Program-made: the position numbers and the translations under genes | The notes under the pieces: generated by a model | Databases searched by the model: none | What the model was told of the DNA's origin: nothing | What the model saw: the letters and a program-made list of their open reading frames with translations, nothing else | Shown: piece by piece, positions 51,118 through 63,250 of the stretch | How the letters are laid out: each line of letters starts with the position of its first letter | Numbering within the stretch: position 1 is the stretch's first letter | Origin: Andrena cerasifolii | Lineage: Eukaryota; Arthropoda; Insecta; Hymenoptera; Andrenidae | Length of the DNA stretch: 64,000 bases | Reading direction: 5' to 3' | Assembly (NCBI RefSeq): GCF_050908995.1 | Contig: NC_135118.1 | Coordinates: forward strand, 23,135,501-23,199,500

Positions 51118-54100
51118 CCGCGATCTCTCTGGATAGGGGAGGGAGCCACTGTCGTCGGATCGCCGTTCAATATGGCGGCCGGTTGCTGGTTTCTCCGAAT
51201 GCCCCGGCCGCAATTTTCTGATCCCTTGATTGAATGTAAATGAGCGTACCTAGATAACGGTGAAACCACCTCCGTGACTTTTCCACGCTGTATCTCCGCC
51301 GCGTATCCAGTTGAATTTCCATAGCGCGTTTCTGCCTGGATACGCGGAACTAACGCGAGAGCCTCCGGTATCCTGTGGGTATCTATCGGGCGGGCGTTAA
51401 TGAATTCCACGGTCCGCGAGCCGCTTGGAAATACAGCGGGGGCGTTTTCTTTTTAACCTCCGGATCGCTCCACATCGCGCGGAACGGCGGCGTTTGGAAC
51501 GCGCGAGAGGCTGTCGGGTGCATAGATGATTGAAGGGGCTGCGAGTGGAGGAAGACGGAGGTGGTAGCACGGACGAGGGAGGGCGTCGAGGGCCTCTGGT
51601 GGGGAGGTAGACGGGGACAGGGGAGGAGGAGACCCCTCCGAGAGAGATCAAGGTTGCAAAGTAACTCTGATGACGCAATCGCCTGCAGCTGCATCCGGCG
51701 ACATCTAATTGCTCTCGCCTTGTCATGCCAGCGGCATTATATATCGCGGCCGACCGATCTCCCTCTCGCGTGGCCCTCTCCTTTTCTCCCTCCTCCCTCG
51801 TCCGGCCGTGGACCCGGCGGACTTTTCGTGCCGGACTGCCAAGGAGGAAGGAAAAAGGGTAGACACGCTCGCGCTTTAGCGTAATATACGGCGACGTTAA
51901 ATGATAGCGTGGCCGGGCGCGGATTGCGAGTCCAATTTGCGGCTGCACACACCGGCCACGGACTGATGATCAAGATTCACCCGCTGGTACTTTGTCCAGC
52001 TACCGCGCGATCAATTTCACCCCTCGCCGCGCGAAACCGATCTGGACGCCGTCTTTCCGACGTGGCCGCGCGGATCGGAGGAATCAATAGCAGCTGGGTG
52101 ACACTGGGTTTGCGACGGCCGCTGTCGCGGTTTGGTTCGTTAATTCTCTCCCTGCAGGAAGTGGGAGAGGCACTTTCTGTGGCGCTCTAGGTTGTAAAAG
52201 CAGTTGGGAAGTTAAGGGACCATAGCACACTCGAGTGTCGAGTGTAAAGAGCTGAGGAATGTAATCTGTAGAGTTCGAGGGCATGGGTTTGGAGTACATT
52301 GAGGGTTTGGAGGTACTAAGGTGATCAGACACGTTTTGAGACCGCCTGACTCTTGTATACGCGACGAAGAACACATTTCGTTGCTTGGACGTTCAAGTGG
52401 CTCGCTTAACTGCTAGAAAAGTGCCTACACTTTTTCTACATTCCCTGCCGGCCTTGGCAGCGAAATCGAGCTCCGCTTCTTCTTAGTCACCGCAGGATCT
52501 GCTAGGGTTCATTCAATATCAGCTTCTTTTACTGGACAATTAGTAAAGGTTTGTTTTAAGAAGGTAGTGGCTTGAATAAAAATTCCTCCTTTCCTAATAT
52601 CTACACCTTCAAGAACCATCGGCAGACCAATAGTTTTTACGGAGAGCCTACGGTGGGTCTGTTTGCAGCGAAACTAAACCGGGACTTAATTAGGATCCAA
52701 TTTACGATACGACGGGACATTACTCGCACCGATGCACCTACCGGGCGAAGAAGCAGCGATCGAAGCGGAGCAAGGGAGCTCGCGGCTACTTGAACTTGGG
52801 CCAGGATGAACGGGCCGCTGCCGGGCAATAATGTTTTTCCCCTCTTTTTATCGCAATATCGATCCACGATCGACACACGGCCGTAACACGCTGCAATTTA
52901 GAAGATGACTCGGCAAGTAAACACGGGTACTCGCGAATCATTCTCGCATCCGCGCACGAGGTGGAACTCGTTTGCGGGTGAACGAGAGATCGGACACGAA
53001 GATTCGATTCGATCGGTGGCCCCGGCGAGAGGAAGAGGAGCATCGCTCGGACCGGTTTCAAGGTGAATAGCAAGGTGCTCTCGCCCGTCGAAATTGCTCC
53101 GTGTTACGAGCCCGCGGTGGAACGTCGTTTCGCGAGGAGGAAATATCGACGGGGACGAGAATATCATGGAACGGGACGAGCGAGACTGCGAGGACAATTT
53201 CGAGATCCTTTCGTTGCCATTCCAGGGTAGCTGGAGGATGTTCGAGGGTGGTTTGCTATCGAATTTCATCGAAGCTCCAAGTTTATTCGGGGACTGCTGT
53301 CTTCCCAAATTGGGGTCCAATTAAGAGGGTTCCCTCCGCAGATTCGATAATACGGAATAGGAATGATGTAGCTGCCACATACTTGGATGAAAGGGTGGCA
53401 ATCTGAATGCGCTCGTACCGACTATTTAAATTTTATCGCATGAAATTTCGTCACTTATCAACGAACTGATCTCTAATTTAATACTCTGACCACTGGATCG
53501 TCGAATTCCCCTACGAAAACCAACGATCGAGCCCCCGGTCCCTTGGAAACGTGGAAAAAAGGGGGAAGCTAGGAGAGCAACGGAACATAATTTTAGTTAA
53601 ATAATTTTAATTATTATTAGAATAAAAAAAAACTTCTTCTATATAACTAAAAAAAGGATATTAAATAGATTTAATACAAATATATAATTTTTTTGAGTGT
53701 TTAATACAATATAGAATGTACTCTAATTGGAAGCATGGTTTAAAAATTAATAATAAATGTAAAAATTTGAATCCGATTTCTGGAGGGTAAGCGGATTCCT
53801 AGACTTTCTAAAATTTAGTTTATTCCCCCTTGTTCGAATCGCTCTCCAACCGAGCTCGTTCGTCTGAACAGATCGTACGCTGACATCCGTCGACACTTTG
53901 CCAGTGCACCGCGGCAATCAAACTTGCCGAGGGCTGCCGAAGAAGCCACCGAGACAACTCCAACGATTCTGCCTCGCTTCCCTAAAATTATGAAACTCTC
54001 CGCGAAAGTCTCGGTCATTACTCGCCTGCCAGCGAGAGGAACGCCGTGGAGGAGGTGGAGGAGGGAAGAGCACACAGCCGCCGGGGGTCTCCTCGACGCG

Positions 54101-54683
54101 TAAAACAGAACTTTAATACCCGAGTGGCGCGCTCGCGCCGTCGAGGTCGAGGATGCGCGCGTAAAAACGCCTACGTGGTCGTAAACGCGCGAGGGGATGA
54201 AACGTGGCGCGCTCCCCTCGAATCTTCGCCCGCGAAAATCTGCTCCCACCCCTTCCGGCTCGCGCATCCCTTCGTCGAGTCACGAAATATGGATAAGATT
54301 TCGTTTCGAGTGGCGGGCGGTATTAGAATCCACCAACACCGACGACGGAAACGAGGAGACACGGTGTAATCTGGGGGAGAGCCGGGTCTCCTGGGACAAG
54401 ATATTATTCTGAGCTAATAAGGTGGATATTGAAAATTACTCGGTGGATCTGTGCTTGCCGTTGGAGCGCGACCTCTGTCCTTTAAAACATTCTTTCTCAT
54501 TGCTAGTCGTGCTAGGGAGCTGTTGCTTGGATGACTTGATACCCGGTTTCTGGGTAAAGAGTTGCAGAGGGTTGGGGCTCGAGGTTTATTAGAATAGCTA
54601 TTGGAGTAGCGTGGAGAACTGTGGAAAAGAAAGAGAAGAATTTATTAATGGCAGGTGTAAAGGATTACAAAGCACTGAGGTGT
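51118..54683. other. Non-coding stretch, GC-rich with one AT-rich island
   Basis: 51120-52200 and 52700-53350 are GC-rich, with overlapping frames on both strands and no recognisable product. 51560-51640 is a purine-rich, G-run-rich segment. 53580-53810 is an AT-rich island without inverted ends that I can find. Nothing else recognised. Confidence 0.5.
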
Positions 54684-55165
54684 ATTAGAAAACTATGAAG
54701 AATGGAATAATTGCAAAATGTTGAAGCTAAAACTGTTATCTCCTATGTAACCTAGATACAGTGGTTTGGCAATTAATTGTAGATTTAACATGGAAAAAAT
54801 CTTATTAGGAAACTATGAAGAATGGAATAATTGCAAAATGTTGAAGCTAAAAGTGTTAGCTCCTATGTACCTAGATACACTGGTTTGGCAGTTAATTGTA
54901 GATTTAACATTGAAAAAATCTTATTAGAAAACTATGAAGAATGGAATAATTGCAAAATGTTGAAACTAAAAGTGTTAGCTCCTATGTGCCTAGATACACT
55001 TGTTTGGCAGTTAATTGTAGATTTAACATTGAAAAAATCTTATTAGAAAACTATGAAGAATGGAATACTTGCAAAATGTTGAAGCTAACAGTGTTAGCTT
55101 CTATGTACCTAGATACACTGGTTTAGCAGTTAATTGTAGATGTAACATTGAAAAACTCTTATTGG
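54684..55165. repeat. 119/120-bp tandem repeat, four copies
   Basis: Units starting AACTATGAAGAATGGAAT lie at 54691, 54811, 54930 and 55049, so the first period is 120 bp and the next two 119 bp. The copies differ at scattered positions and by a one-base indel (GTAACC against GTACC). The array ends near 55165 with a degenerate unit end. Because 119 is not a multiple of three, the frame crossing the array (54831-55046) shifts from unit to unit and is not a real repeat protein. Confidence 0.9.
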
Positions 55166-56278
55166 CTGCTACTGTATGATACAGACAACTGCGGAGAGCT
55201 GTAAAGAATTGCGAGAATTGGCGAATGATCGCGAGGGGTTACGAAACACTGGTTGCGAGGGACTCTCAGCCACACAATGTTGTGCGATCTTCGGGACTGA
55301 AATATCGGAGGATGTATCATTTCGTATCGTTGCACAATATCGCAGTTGCATGATGCGTGTTCTGGCGAAATCTGGAGCGCGACTTAAGCAAGCGTCGCGG
55401 TTTTCATTCATCGAATCGGAGGGGGCCAACCGTGTCGAGATCGAAAGGGTGAATTCGGGGGGCGATGATGTCACCGAATATTTCCGGTCGGTGCATCTTT
55501 GCCAAGCCCACCGGAAGAAAAACCGACGCGAAGCGTTGCGAGCGCGTTGATGTCGAGAAGCCCACGCGAAGGATTTCTCAACGGATTGGTGAATCATCTT
55601 CGCGGTTTCCGGTTGTCATGAGTCACCCTTTTCGGATTCAGAAGACCCGACGGCCACGTTAATGAGCAGATGCCAACAATGAACGACATAATTAGTGAAA
55701 AGGATAGATAATTATTCGAGGGACAAGGGAACCTTGAACATCGCAGATACAAGGATAAGTAGACTCCACTGAATGTTGCACTTTTGCCGCAGACGCGGTG
55801 AATTAAGTAGTTAAGCGAATGACATAACAGCAGCGCGGAATTTGCATCGTCGAAGTGACTGAATCGTTGCCGAATGCCAGCCTGCTGCGAGATTTACTCC
55901 GAAGCCAAATGTCGATGAAAACAGTAACAAGATGGATGCCATCGCTGAAACACGTGAGCTGGAGAGTGTACGAGCGTTCGAACCCCAATCGACCTTTTCG
56001 AAAACCATGGGGGAGACACCGTGGGCGAGGGGGGACGAGCCACGTTAATTCCGTGCTGCAGGGTCGTGCCCAGCGAAAGTGGGATGAAAACCCCCCTCGA
56101 AATCAAATCAATTAAGCCACGTGCAACCCCACCCCCGTCACCCGTTGCACCGATGATTGGATCAGTGGAAAGCTTCTCTTAAAATGGAGGAAACCGGCGT
56201 CGACCCGCTGCGGGTCAACGAACGCCACGTTACCTAATTCAACTCGGCAAAAAAAAAAAAAAAAAACAAGCTGCACTC
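55166..56278. other. Stretch with opposed open frames; no gene assigned
   Basis: A 124-codon frame runs 55176-55550 (+), with a 142-codon frame directly antisense (55169-55597). Neither has a domain I recognise. A poly(A) run lies at about 56250-56266 just before the next element. See the findings for the plus-strand frame. Confidence 0.4.
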
Positions 56279-56280
56279 TA

Positions 56281-57007
56281 GGGTAGATGCACCGTTTGTG
56301 GCTACTTTATAGTATTGTACCAGTTTTGGCCACTTAAAAAATATAATATTTTCCGCGTAAGCAATAAATCGTCGGTGATACTGCAACACCGCGTACGAGC
56401 AGTTTGTAAATACCGCGGATCTACAAAAGTAGCAAAATTGAGATTTCGCGCCTACGGTTGCCAAGCGCTGTTTCACTTCTTTTAAAAGTCACACCATGTG
56501 AAACAGCCAATAGGAAGCCGCCTTTTTGTCAACGGAACCAGCAGGTTCAAGGATACCGTGAATCTGTCTCTCATATCAAGTTGGCGGCAAAACCGCGCAT
56601 TTACAAAGAAATCAGGTGAAGTGACGGCACGTTTGGTGCGCGAAAGTGACTTTACACAGAAATCAAGCATTTTTATGATGAATTGATGTTACTATTTATT
56701 GCAAGGCGTGCTAAAACTGACCCAAAAAAGTTCAGTCAAAGAAATCCCTTAAAATGGCTGAAATATTAAGTTTCTTCTTCCTCCTGTAAAATCGGTAAAA
56801 TGCAGAACCGCGGTATTTAAAACCTGCTCATACGCGGTGTTGCAGTATCACCAACGAAATGCAACCTTATATTTCTGGCGGCATACTAAACAAAATATTT
56901 ATGATCTGTAATTCTCCACAAAATAATGATCTGCAAGCAGTTTAAAAATAAGATAATTATACACGTGGCCAAAAACAGTACAATGGCCACAAACGGTACA
57001 CCTACCC
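56281..57007. mobile_element. TA-flanked TIR element, Tc1/mariner-like MITE (727 bp)
   Basis: The left end is GGGTAGATGCACCGTTTGTG and the right end CACAAACGGTACACCTACCC, with TA on both sides (56279-56280 and 57008-57009). Further inverted matches follow: CAGTTTTGGCCAC against GTGGCCAAAAACAG, and GGTGATACTGCAACACCGCG against CGCGGTGTTGCAGTATCACC. The arms together cover much of the element. A 62-codon frame in the middle has no transposase features. It is not the same family as the element at 1868-3118. Confidence 0.8.
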
Positions 57008-57009
57008 TA

Positions 57010-58603
57010 TCCGGACTTTGAACTTCGCCCGTTTCTACGCGATCCTACCACGGCAGTGTCCTCGAAACGCTTGAAAACGCGTTGAGACTGATCGAACCGA
57101 TGACACTGGGGGTACGGAGGAGCAGAGGAGTGATAGCGGTGCAAAAAACGAAAAACAAACGAAAAACAGAGGGAGCGATAAGGGAGAAAGTGAGCGCGGG
57201 AGGGTGAAATCGCGCGCGCGACGGGCTCGAGCGTTATATTCGCGCGGCGGGAAATCGGGGAATCGCGGAAGTGGGGCCCGGGAAATTTCCAATAAAGGGA
57301 AATCCAGCGTTCGGTGCCCAATAACAAAGCAATAACTATCGACGGCGCGCACACGGCCGTTATACGCGGCCCCGCTGGCGTCCACGTAAACGCGGCTACG
57401 TGACGGTGTGGCCCGCTGCAATTGCATCGGCCCCATCCCCTCGTCCTGACCACCCCCGCCTACCACGCGTCGATGCGACGCATCGTTGCACGCCCTGCCT
57501 CCCTGCATATTGCAACGCGCGTTCCTTCGACGCGTTGATATTCCACCGGCAAACATTTGAGTCACAATCAGCGTGAGATAACTAAGTTAGCGTGTGACAC
57601 TTGCCACCGCGGCATGAATATTGCATAACGATAGGCGAAGGCCACAGATTCTTGGGGGATAACGCTGGCGGATTTTGTGATGCGAGCTAGGCTTCCCATT
57701 CGTTTACAGATGTCTCTGGATCTGAAGGAAACGTGGGCATTTAAAGATGTGTGGTACATTCTCTTTGGGGAAATTTCATTTCTCAACCCTTTCCACATCG
57801 GTACACCCATCTGCCATATTCTATACGAAGCGGGAGCTTTAACAATTAAAATTACTATCGAATGAATTTCCTGTAGCTTAATTCCTTGATAAATTAGTAA
57901 CCAGAAGTCACTAGTTCAATTGTAGAAGATGAAATTGTATTCAATGATTTGAATGTGTATATGTTTTCGTGCCCCTAATAGTCACTGCCGTTGGAATGGT
58001 ATTGGGCAATTATAAATGAATAAATTTCTGAATCAGGTAGCGATTGAAGCTGGGTATTACGATCGAGTGGTCCACGAAATCTGCCAGTGCGACAGGGAAT
58101 CGATATTGGTAACATAGTGGAACGTCGAAGGGAGGTCGCATGGAATCGATGCCACGGCTTTCGCGCGAAAGCACGTGCGCGCGAATCACGGATGCGTGAA
58201 ACGATCCGGATTTCGGGACGAGATCGCCGTGGTACACGATGGAACATCCGGTTCGGTCTGTTTATTGCGGGATCGCGATCGGACGGTTTGTCACGCTAGG
58301 AAATGGAATTGTCAGGGGCGCGTTACACACCCTTCATCGACCTACCCCGATTTTTTCCTCTTCCACTGGTCTTTTTTTTCCACCAGCTGACCACGCGATC
58401 GAGAAGTATCCCGTGCACGATATCGAGTCACACGTTCCAGCAATGATGAGCGGGATCGTAATCTGCCAATGGGGTGAATTTCGAATTTGATGCAAGAGTG
58501 TGGCGAGAGATTCTGAGATCCGGTGCTTTGAGTAATTGAAACGATTTGTTTGAATTAAAAATATTAGCCGCAGAAGATGAAGGTACAAAGAATTTTCACG
58601 TGA
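57010..58603. other. Non-coding stretch
   Basis: Overlapping frames at 57007-57565 (-) and 57975-58615 (both strands) lack recognisable domains. 57180-57250 is rich in CGCG. Nothing else recognised. Confidence 0.5.
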
Positions 58604-58607
58604 ATAA

Positions 58608-58888
58608 GGGGTCATGCTCAGTCAGTAAATTCTTTTGAATTTTTTATTTTAGATGATCGACTTCCGAGCAGCAGTGGTCACCGCAGAAACCTTTTTTTTA
58701 GAGAACCTTCGGGTGATGGACAATAACTTAGTTATTGATAAATATTTTTAAATGAAAAAATTACGATGCACGGTACTAGATGCAATCCTTAAAAGGAAAA
58801 AAGATTTTTTGAGAAATGTGTTATAGCTTTTGAGTAAAAAATTTCCAAAGACCATCCTTTTTTCGGCCTCCTGACTGAGCATGACCCT
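58608..58888. mobile_element. TTAA-flanked foldback MITE, family D, copy 3 (one-armed)
   Basis: It begins with the family's GGGGTCATGCTCAGTCA and then jumps at about 58624 straight to AGTAAATTCTTTTG, the same breakpoint that starts the right arm of the copy at 13054-13625. The right arm is complete and ends TGACTGAGCATGACCC. The flanks are ATAA (58604-58607) and TTAA (58889-58892). Loss of the left arm means it can no longer form a long hairpin. Confidence 0.85.
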
Positions 58889-58892
58889 TTAA

Positions 58893-59601
58893 TGTATCTT
58901 TGAATGTCCAAGTCTTTAGTAATTATGATTAGAGAATTGAGTTTTGTAATAGCAATTGCGTCCTGCAATTCACTTCGTGTACCGCTGCATTTGTCCTGCC
59001 TTTGATTACTGATACGATAGCAGTCTGCGATATCCATTATAGTGTAATAAAACTGATAATATCATTCTTATAATGACATTTGTTTCGTGCTTCTAATCAT
59101 ACCAACGTTTGCACTTGAAATGCAAAGGCGCAGCAGCGAACAACGGACCACCGTTTCGCCGCTGACGAAGAAGTAACGAATCCCCCTGGCAGAAAACGTC
59201 GAAACCCCATAACGTTCGCTCATTAGGCCCATCACGCGATCAATCGTCAGGCTTCGGGATGACGTTCGCCGTTTATTTAATTATTGATTGCAGCTCCCTG
59301 CGCATCTACTGTCCGCCTTTTGCTAGAAAACACCCTTAAATGCAATCTGTCGAAACGTTGAACAAATCCCTTCCGTTAAACTACCGCAATCACTCGATGT
59401 ACCTAAACCCAATCCAACCTTGCATTGTCACCTAAACCCGCGGGCTTCTACTCAATTGACGCTAATTAAAAGCACGTGCTCCATCAAATCCAAACATATC
59501 TCCGAGCGAGCTATTATCTATTAAGAACCCTCAAGCATCGGTGCACCTGGTCGTCATAATTTCGCGTGAATATTTGAAGCGATCCTACCTTCCCGTCATT
59601 G
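58893..59601. other. Non-coding stretch
   Basis: No gene, RNA or repeat recognised. Confidence 0.5.
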
Positions 59602-59964
59602 GGCCTGATGAATAAAAACGAAGCAATTCCTACAAGCAATTCCTTATTAGCAAAATCAATTGCTTAAAAATCAATTAAACAAAAAAGGAATTTCTTATTT
59701 TCATATGAATAAAAATCATAAGGAATTGCTGGTTTTGCTAGACCGTATAAGTAAATGGTAGCTGTGACTGCCGGTCTCGTTCTCTCTCTCTCTCTGCCTC
59801 GATTGTAAGCAATTCCTTAAAAAAATTAAGGAAAAGCAATTCCTTGGCAGTTTAGGAATTCCTACAAGATAGAGCAAATGCTTGTGTTTTTATTCACACG
59901 AATTTAAGCAATTCCTAGTAAAATATTAAGAAAAAGCAACTGCTTACACTTTATTCATTAGACC
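59602..59964. mobile_element. Imperfect foldback repeat rich in AAGCAATTCCT
   Basis: The left end GGCCTGATGAATAAA and the right end TTTATTCATTAGACC are near-complements. CATTG before and TATTG after could be a 5-bp duplication with one mismatch. Inside, AGCAATTCCT and its inverse AGGAATTGCT/AGGAATT recur at least six times, making nested hairpins. A (TC)8 microsatellite interrupts it at about 59780-59795. No coding sequence. Confidence 0.5.
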
Positions 59965-62354
59965 TATTGCATCGAGCAAGTCTGATAATTGAAACTCCTT
60001 CCACGACGTCACAGAAATCGAGCGAAGCTTCCTCTCGAGCCTACAGTCCTCGAGGACATTATCTAGCCGCCTCTGGCTTGATCCAGCCTCGACAAAAGAG
60101 GTGCTCCGCGTCGACGACCACGCGAGGAGCCCACGAAACCCTCGAAAAAGGGAAAACCTTTCGATCTGTCGTGGACGTGCCCTCTGACAATCCCGAAACC
60201 ATTCTCGTGCCATCCATCTATCCGACCGCCGCATAATAAGCCGTTCGAGGGTTCAAACGGAGACCTCGTGCCTCCCAATCACGTGAAGGGCGGCGGTATG
60301 GGGCGAGGGTTCCAGATGCGAAGGAGGGATGAACGGTGTTTTTCGCCAGAGTAAACTGGGGCGGTCTGTTGGGGTGGGTGCATCGCACACGCGGCATTTA
60401 TGCGAGAATAAAAGAGGCCACCCTCGCGCTACGCGCCATTTTTATCGTCGCGCACCACGCCCGCGACCGAGCCCCAACCCACCGCTGCTTCTGTCGGTCA
60501 ATCGTCCGACATAGACGCGATCGCGTGCGAACGATAGAAGATGCATCTGAGTTTCCCTTTCATACAGTCTCGGTCTATTGAGAAGTCTCTTTCGATCGAA
60601 TTAAAATGGTCTGACAGAAGGATTGAGGTGGTTCGCTTTGATCCCTTCGAGAGTTGCTGAGCTTGAGGAATCTGTGCGACTGATAGAGGGATGTTTTTCC
60701 ATTCCTTGCTCGTTTGCGGTAAATTTTACTTAAAATTCAATCTGAAGCACTACGCGTGCGTGAACTGTATTTAGTTTAACGAGAAGATTCGGTGAGTCCG
60801 AGAACATACGTTTGGTGGCAGCAAGAATTAGAAATGTTACAAGTAGCGTCGGGCCAACGTTCCATTACTCCGCGTTGTTTCACTCTGAGCTTTCGTCAAC
60901 GTCAATCCCCCCGTTCGCCACCGATTCCGACCCCCGTAATTGATGTTTCCTGCAATTACACGGAGCATGTCAAGCATTTCTCGTACGACGCTTCTTAAGA
61001 TCCTCTACGTAGTCGCGAACACGGAGGGGAGACTAGGGGTGGGCTCTTTTAAACAGGATACGGCGATCCGTCATTACACGGGGAGGCTAGCATCCCCCTA
61101 TTAGCATATTATAGTGCGTGCACAACGGGCACGGTAGGTAATAAAGTAGACAAGTAATAGTCAGCACCCATAATCTCTTTGGCAGGGTATGATAGAACGA
61201 TAATCGTCGTCCGTACTCCACACACAAATCGTTGATTTCCCTTGCAAAAGCTCCGCTCGACATTTCCCCGTGATCTATGATTACTCACGTCCAGCTAAAC
61301 GAAGGGTCACTCCATAAACGTTGCCACCCGCGTTAACCCAGCGGAGACAGAAATGCTCGGCGTACCGTTCGACATTCGCAAACGAGATCAGCCTGAAATT
61401 CGCATCGGCGAGAACTACGGGAAGAAGCTACGGCTCGAGGCGCGATCGTAAAAACGTTGGCGAGGAGCAAGAATCGAAACCTCAAGACCGCTTTACTGTT
61501 ATTGCAACTTTGGAATCGCGGCGAATCAGGCCGGCAAAAAATTAATATTCGCTCCAGCGACGCTCACGATCGCCGGCGACGGTCCAGCCGTTCCGTTCCT
61601 TGTTTTAACCGCCCCGGAAGGAGAGAACGAAACGCGAGCTCGGCTCCGGATTAGCGACGTGACCATCCATCGATCTCGTTTTTCATCGGGGTTCTTACGG
61701 AGACAGGTTTTCCCAGTAAACCGATCGGTGACGAGCGCGAAGGCGCCATAATAAATCGTGGGGTTTTAAAGAAATTTCTATTGCAACGACCGATAGACCC
61801 TGCGAGCCCCTCGCCTTTTTACCGTGCCCTCGTACAGACCCTTCATCCCTCGCCGCGTCGGAACAGGTTCCTCGCGGTACGAATCAGAGGCTCGTCCAAC
61901 GTCCGTGTTTTATTGGAACTATAAAGAAGAGGCCTGACTTAACGCCGGCTCTAAACATCCGTCTTTTGGTTACAATCGTTTCTCTCCTCCTCTCGCGCTT
62001 CGTTCCCCGCCAGGCTACCCTTTCCAGCGTGATAACGCTGCCTCACCTCTCCACCGTTGCCGGATAATCCAGGGCAACATAAATCGCGACGTCTCTTGAA
62101 TTATGGACTTCCGCGAGTTCAAATTACCCGCGCTGTATAGGCGTCATGTCGCGTGACATCGTAAAAGGGACCGTCATTAACCCCCGAACGCCTTCATGGG
62201 TAAAGTGTGCATCTTTACTTCGGGGTCACTTTAATCACCCCAGATTTATTCTCTCCAACTGTAACGCGAGAAGCGGTTGTCCTCCAACACGTGTCTATAT
62301 CAACTTCTTGTTTCGACACGGAGAACTCGCGCCGAATGTCCTCGCGGATCTCTT
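59965..62354. other. Non-coding stretch, GC-rich
   Basis: Overlapping frames at 59944-60581 and 61321-61654 are without recognisable domains. Nothing else supported. Confidence 0.5.
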
Positions 62355-62358
62355 TTAA

Positions 62359-63246
62359 GGGGGTGTTCTACCCAAAAATTCGATTTTCTTTTTTTTTGAT
62401 TTTCTAATAGTTTAGGGTTTCCAAAATATGTCTCTAAAATGTTAAGGTGAAATTCGAGAAACTCCCAGAGTTATAGGGGCTTAAGGCCGCAGCGTGGCCG
62501 GCAGTCGTTCCCTCGACCCTTGTATCTAAAGAGGCCATGACTGCCAGCAGAGAAAAGACAGCTGCCCAACATGATTTTTTTGAAGCTGAGGAAGGTTTCC
62601 TCTACAGTCCTGGTATACCAGATTAGAGATAAGTTACAGAAATTAGTTGTTTTCTACCGTAACTTCAGTCGTATAGTTCGTAACTGCATGAAAAACTTTA
62701 AACGTGTTTTTCTCGAAACAATATTTTTAGATCTGGCGCGCATTTTTCTGAAAAACTACTGGACCGATTGAGCTAAAATTTTACACGCATTCAAAGTGAA
62801 TGTGTACCCACAGTCTGTAGCAAAATTATATCAATATTATCAGTACAACCCCTCCCTTTCTTGTTTTAGTTCAAGAAAAGTCGAAAAAATCAAATATAAA
62901 TTTTTTAACTGCTGTGATTTCGGTAACAATGTCCGGAATTGGTTACATCTAGTTCGGGCGACAACTACATTCATATAGATTAAAAAAATCTTTGGCACTT
63001 TCGATTCAGATGACTAGGACGGCCGCAATTCGTGCGCCCGATGGGGTGGGTTTTTGATGACATGGCCTGCGCTTCGGCGTGTAACTTGTACAAATTTCAA
63101 TATAAAGCATTCCAAAAATTTGTGTTGATAGTTCAAACACTACTAAATATGTGTGTAAAACCCCTGCCCTGTAGGTGCGATAGGTTTTCCAGAATTAATT
63201 TCCAAATATCACCTTCAAAAACGAGTCTCTAGACTAGAATACCCTC
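62359..63246. mobile_element. TTAA-flanked TIR element, family B (related to 24469-25197)
   Basis: TTAA flanks both ends (62355-62358, 63247-63250). The left end is GGGGGTGTTCTA and the right end TAGAATACCCTC. It shares with the 24469 element a block like GAAATTCG..AAA.TCCC...GTTATAGG (62451-62479), a block containing TTTAAACGTGTTTTTCTCG (within 62691-62720), and a right end of the form AAATATCACCT...CTCTAGACT.GAA. It carries about 160 bp more than the 24469 copy. No transposase frame is present. Confidence 0.8.
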
Positions 63247-63250
63247 TTAA

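Noticed and set aside
51397..51948. 183-codon minus-strand frame with proline/arginine/serine-rich translation
   Set aside because: Translation of a purine-rich GC tract, open in several frames at once.
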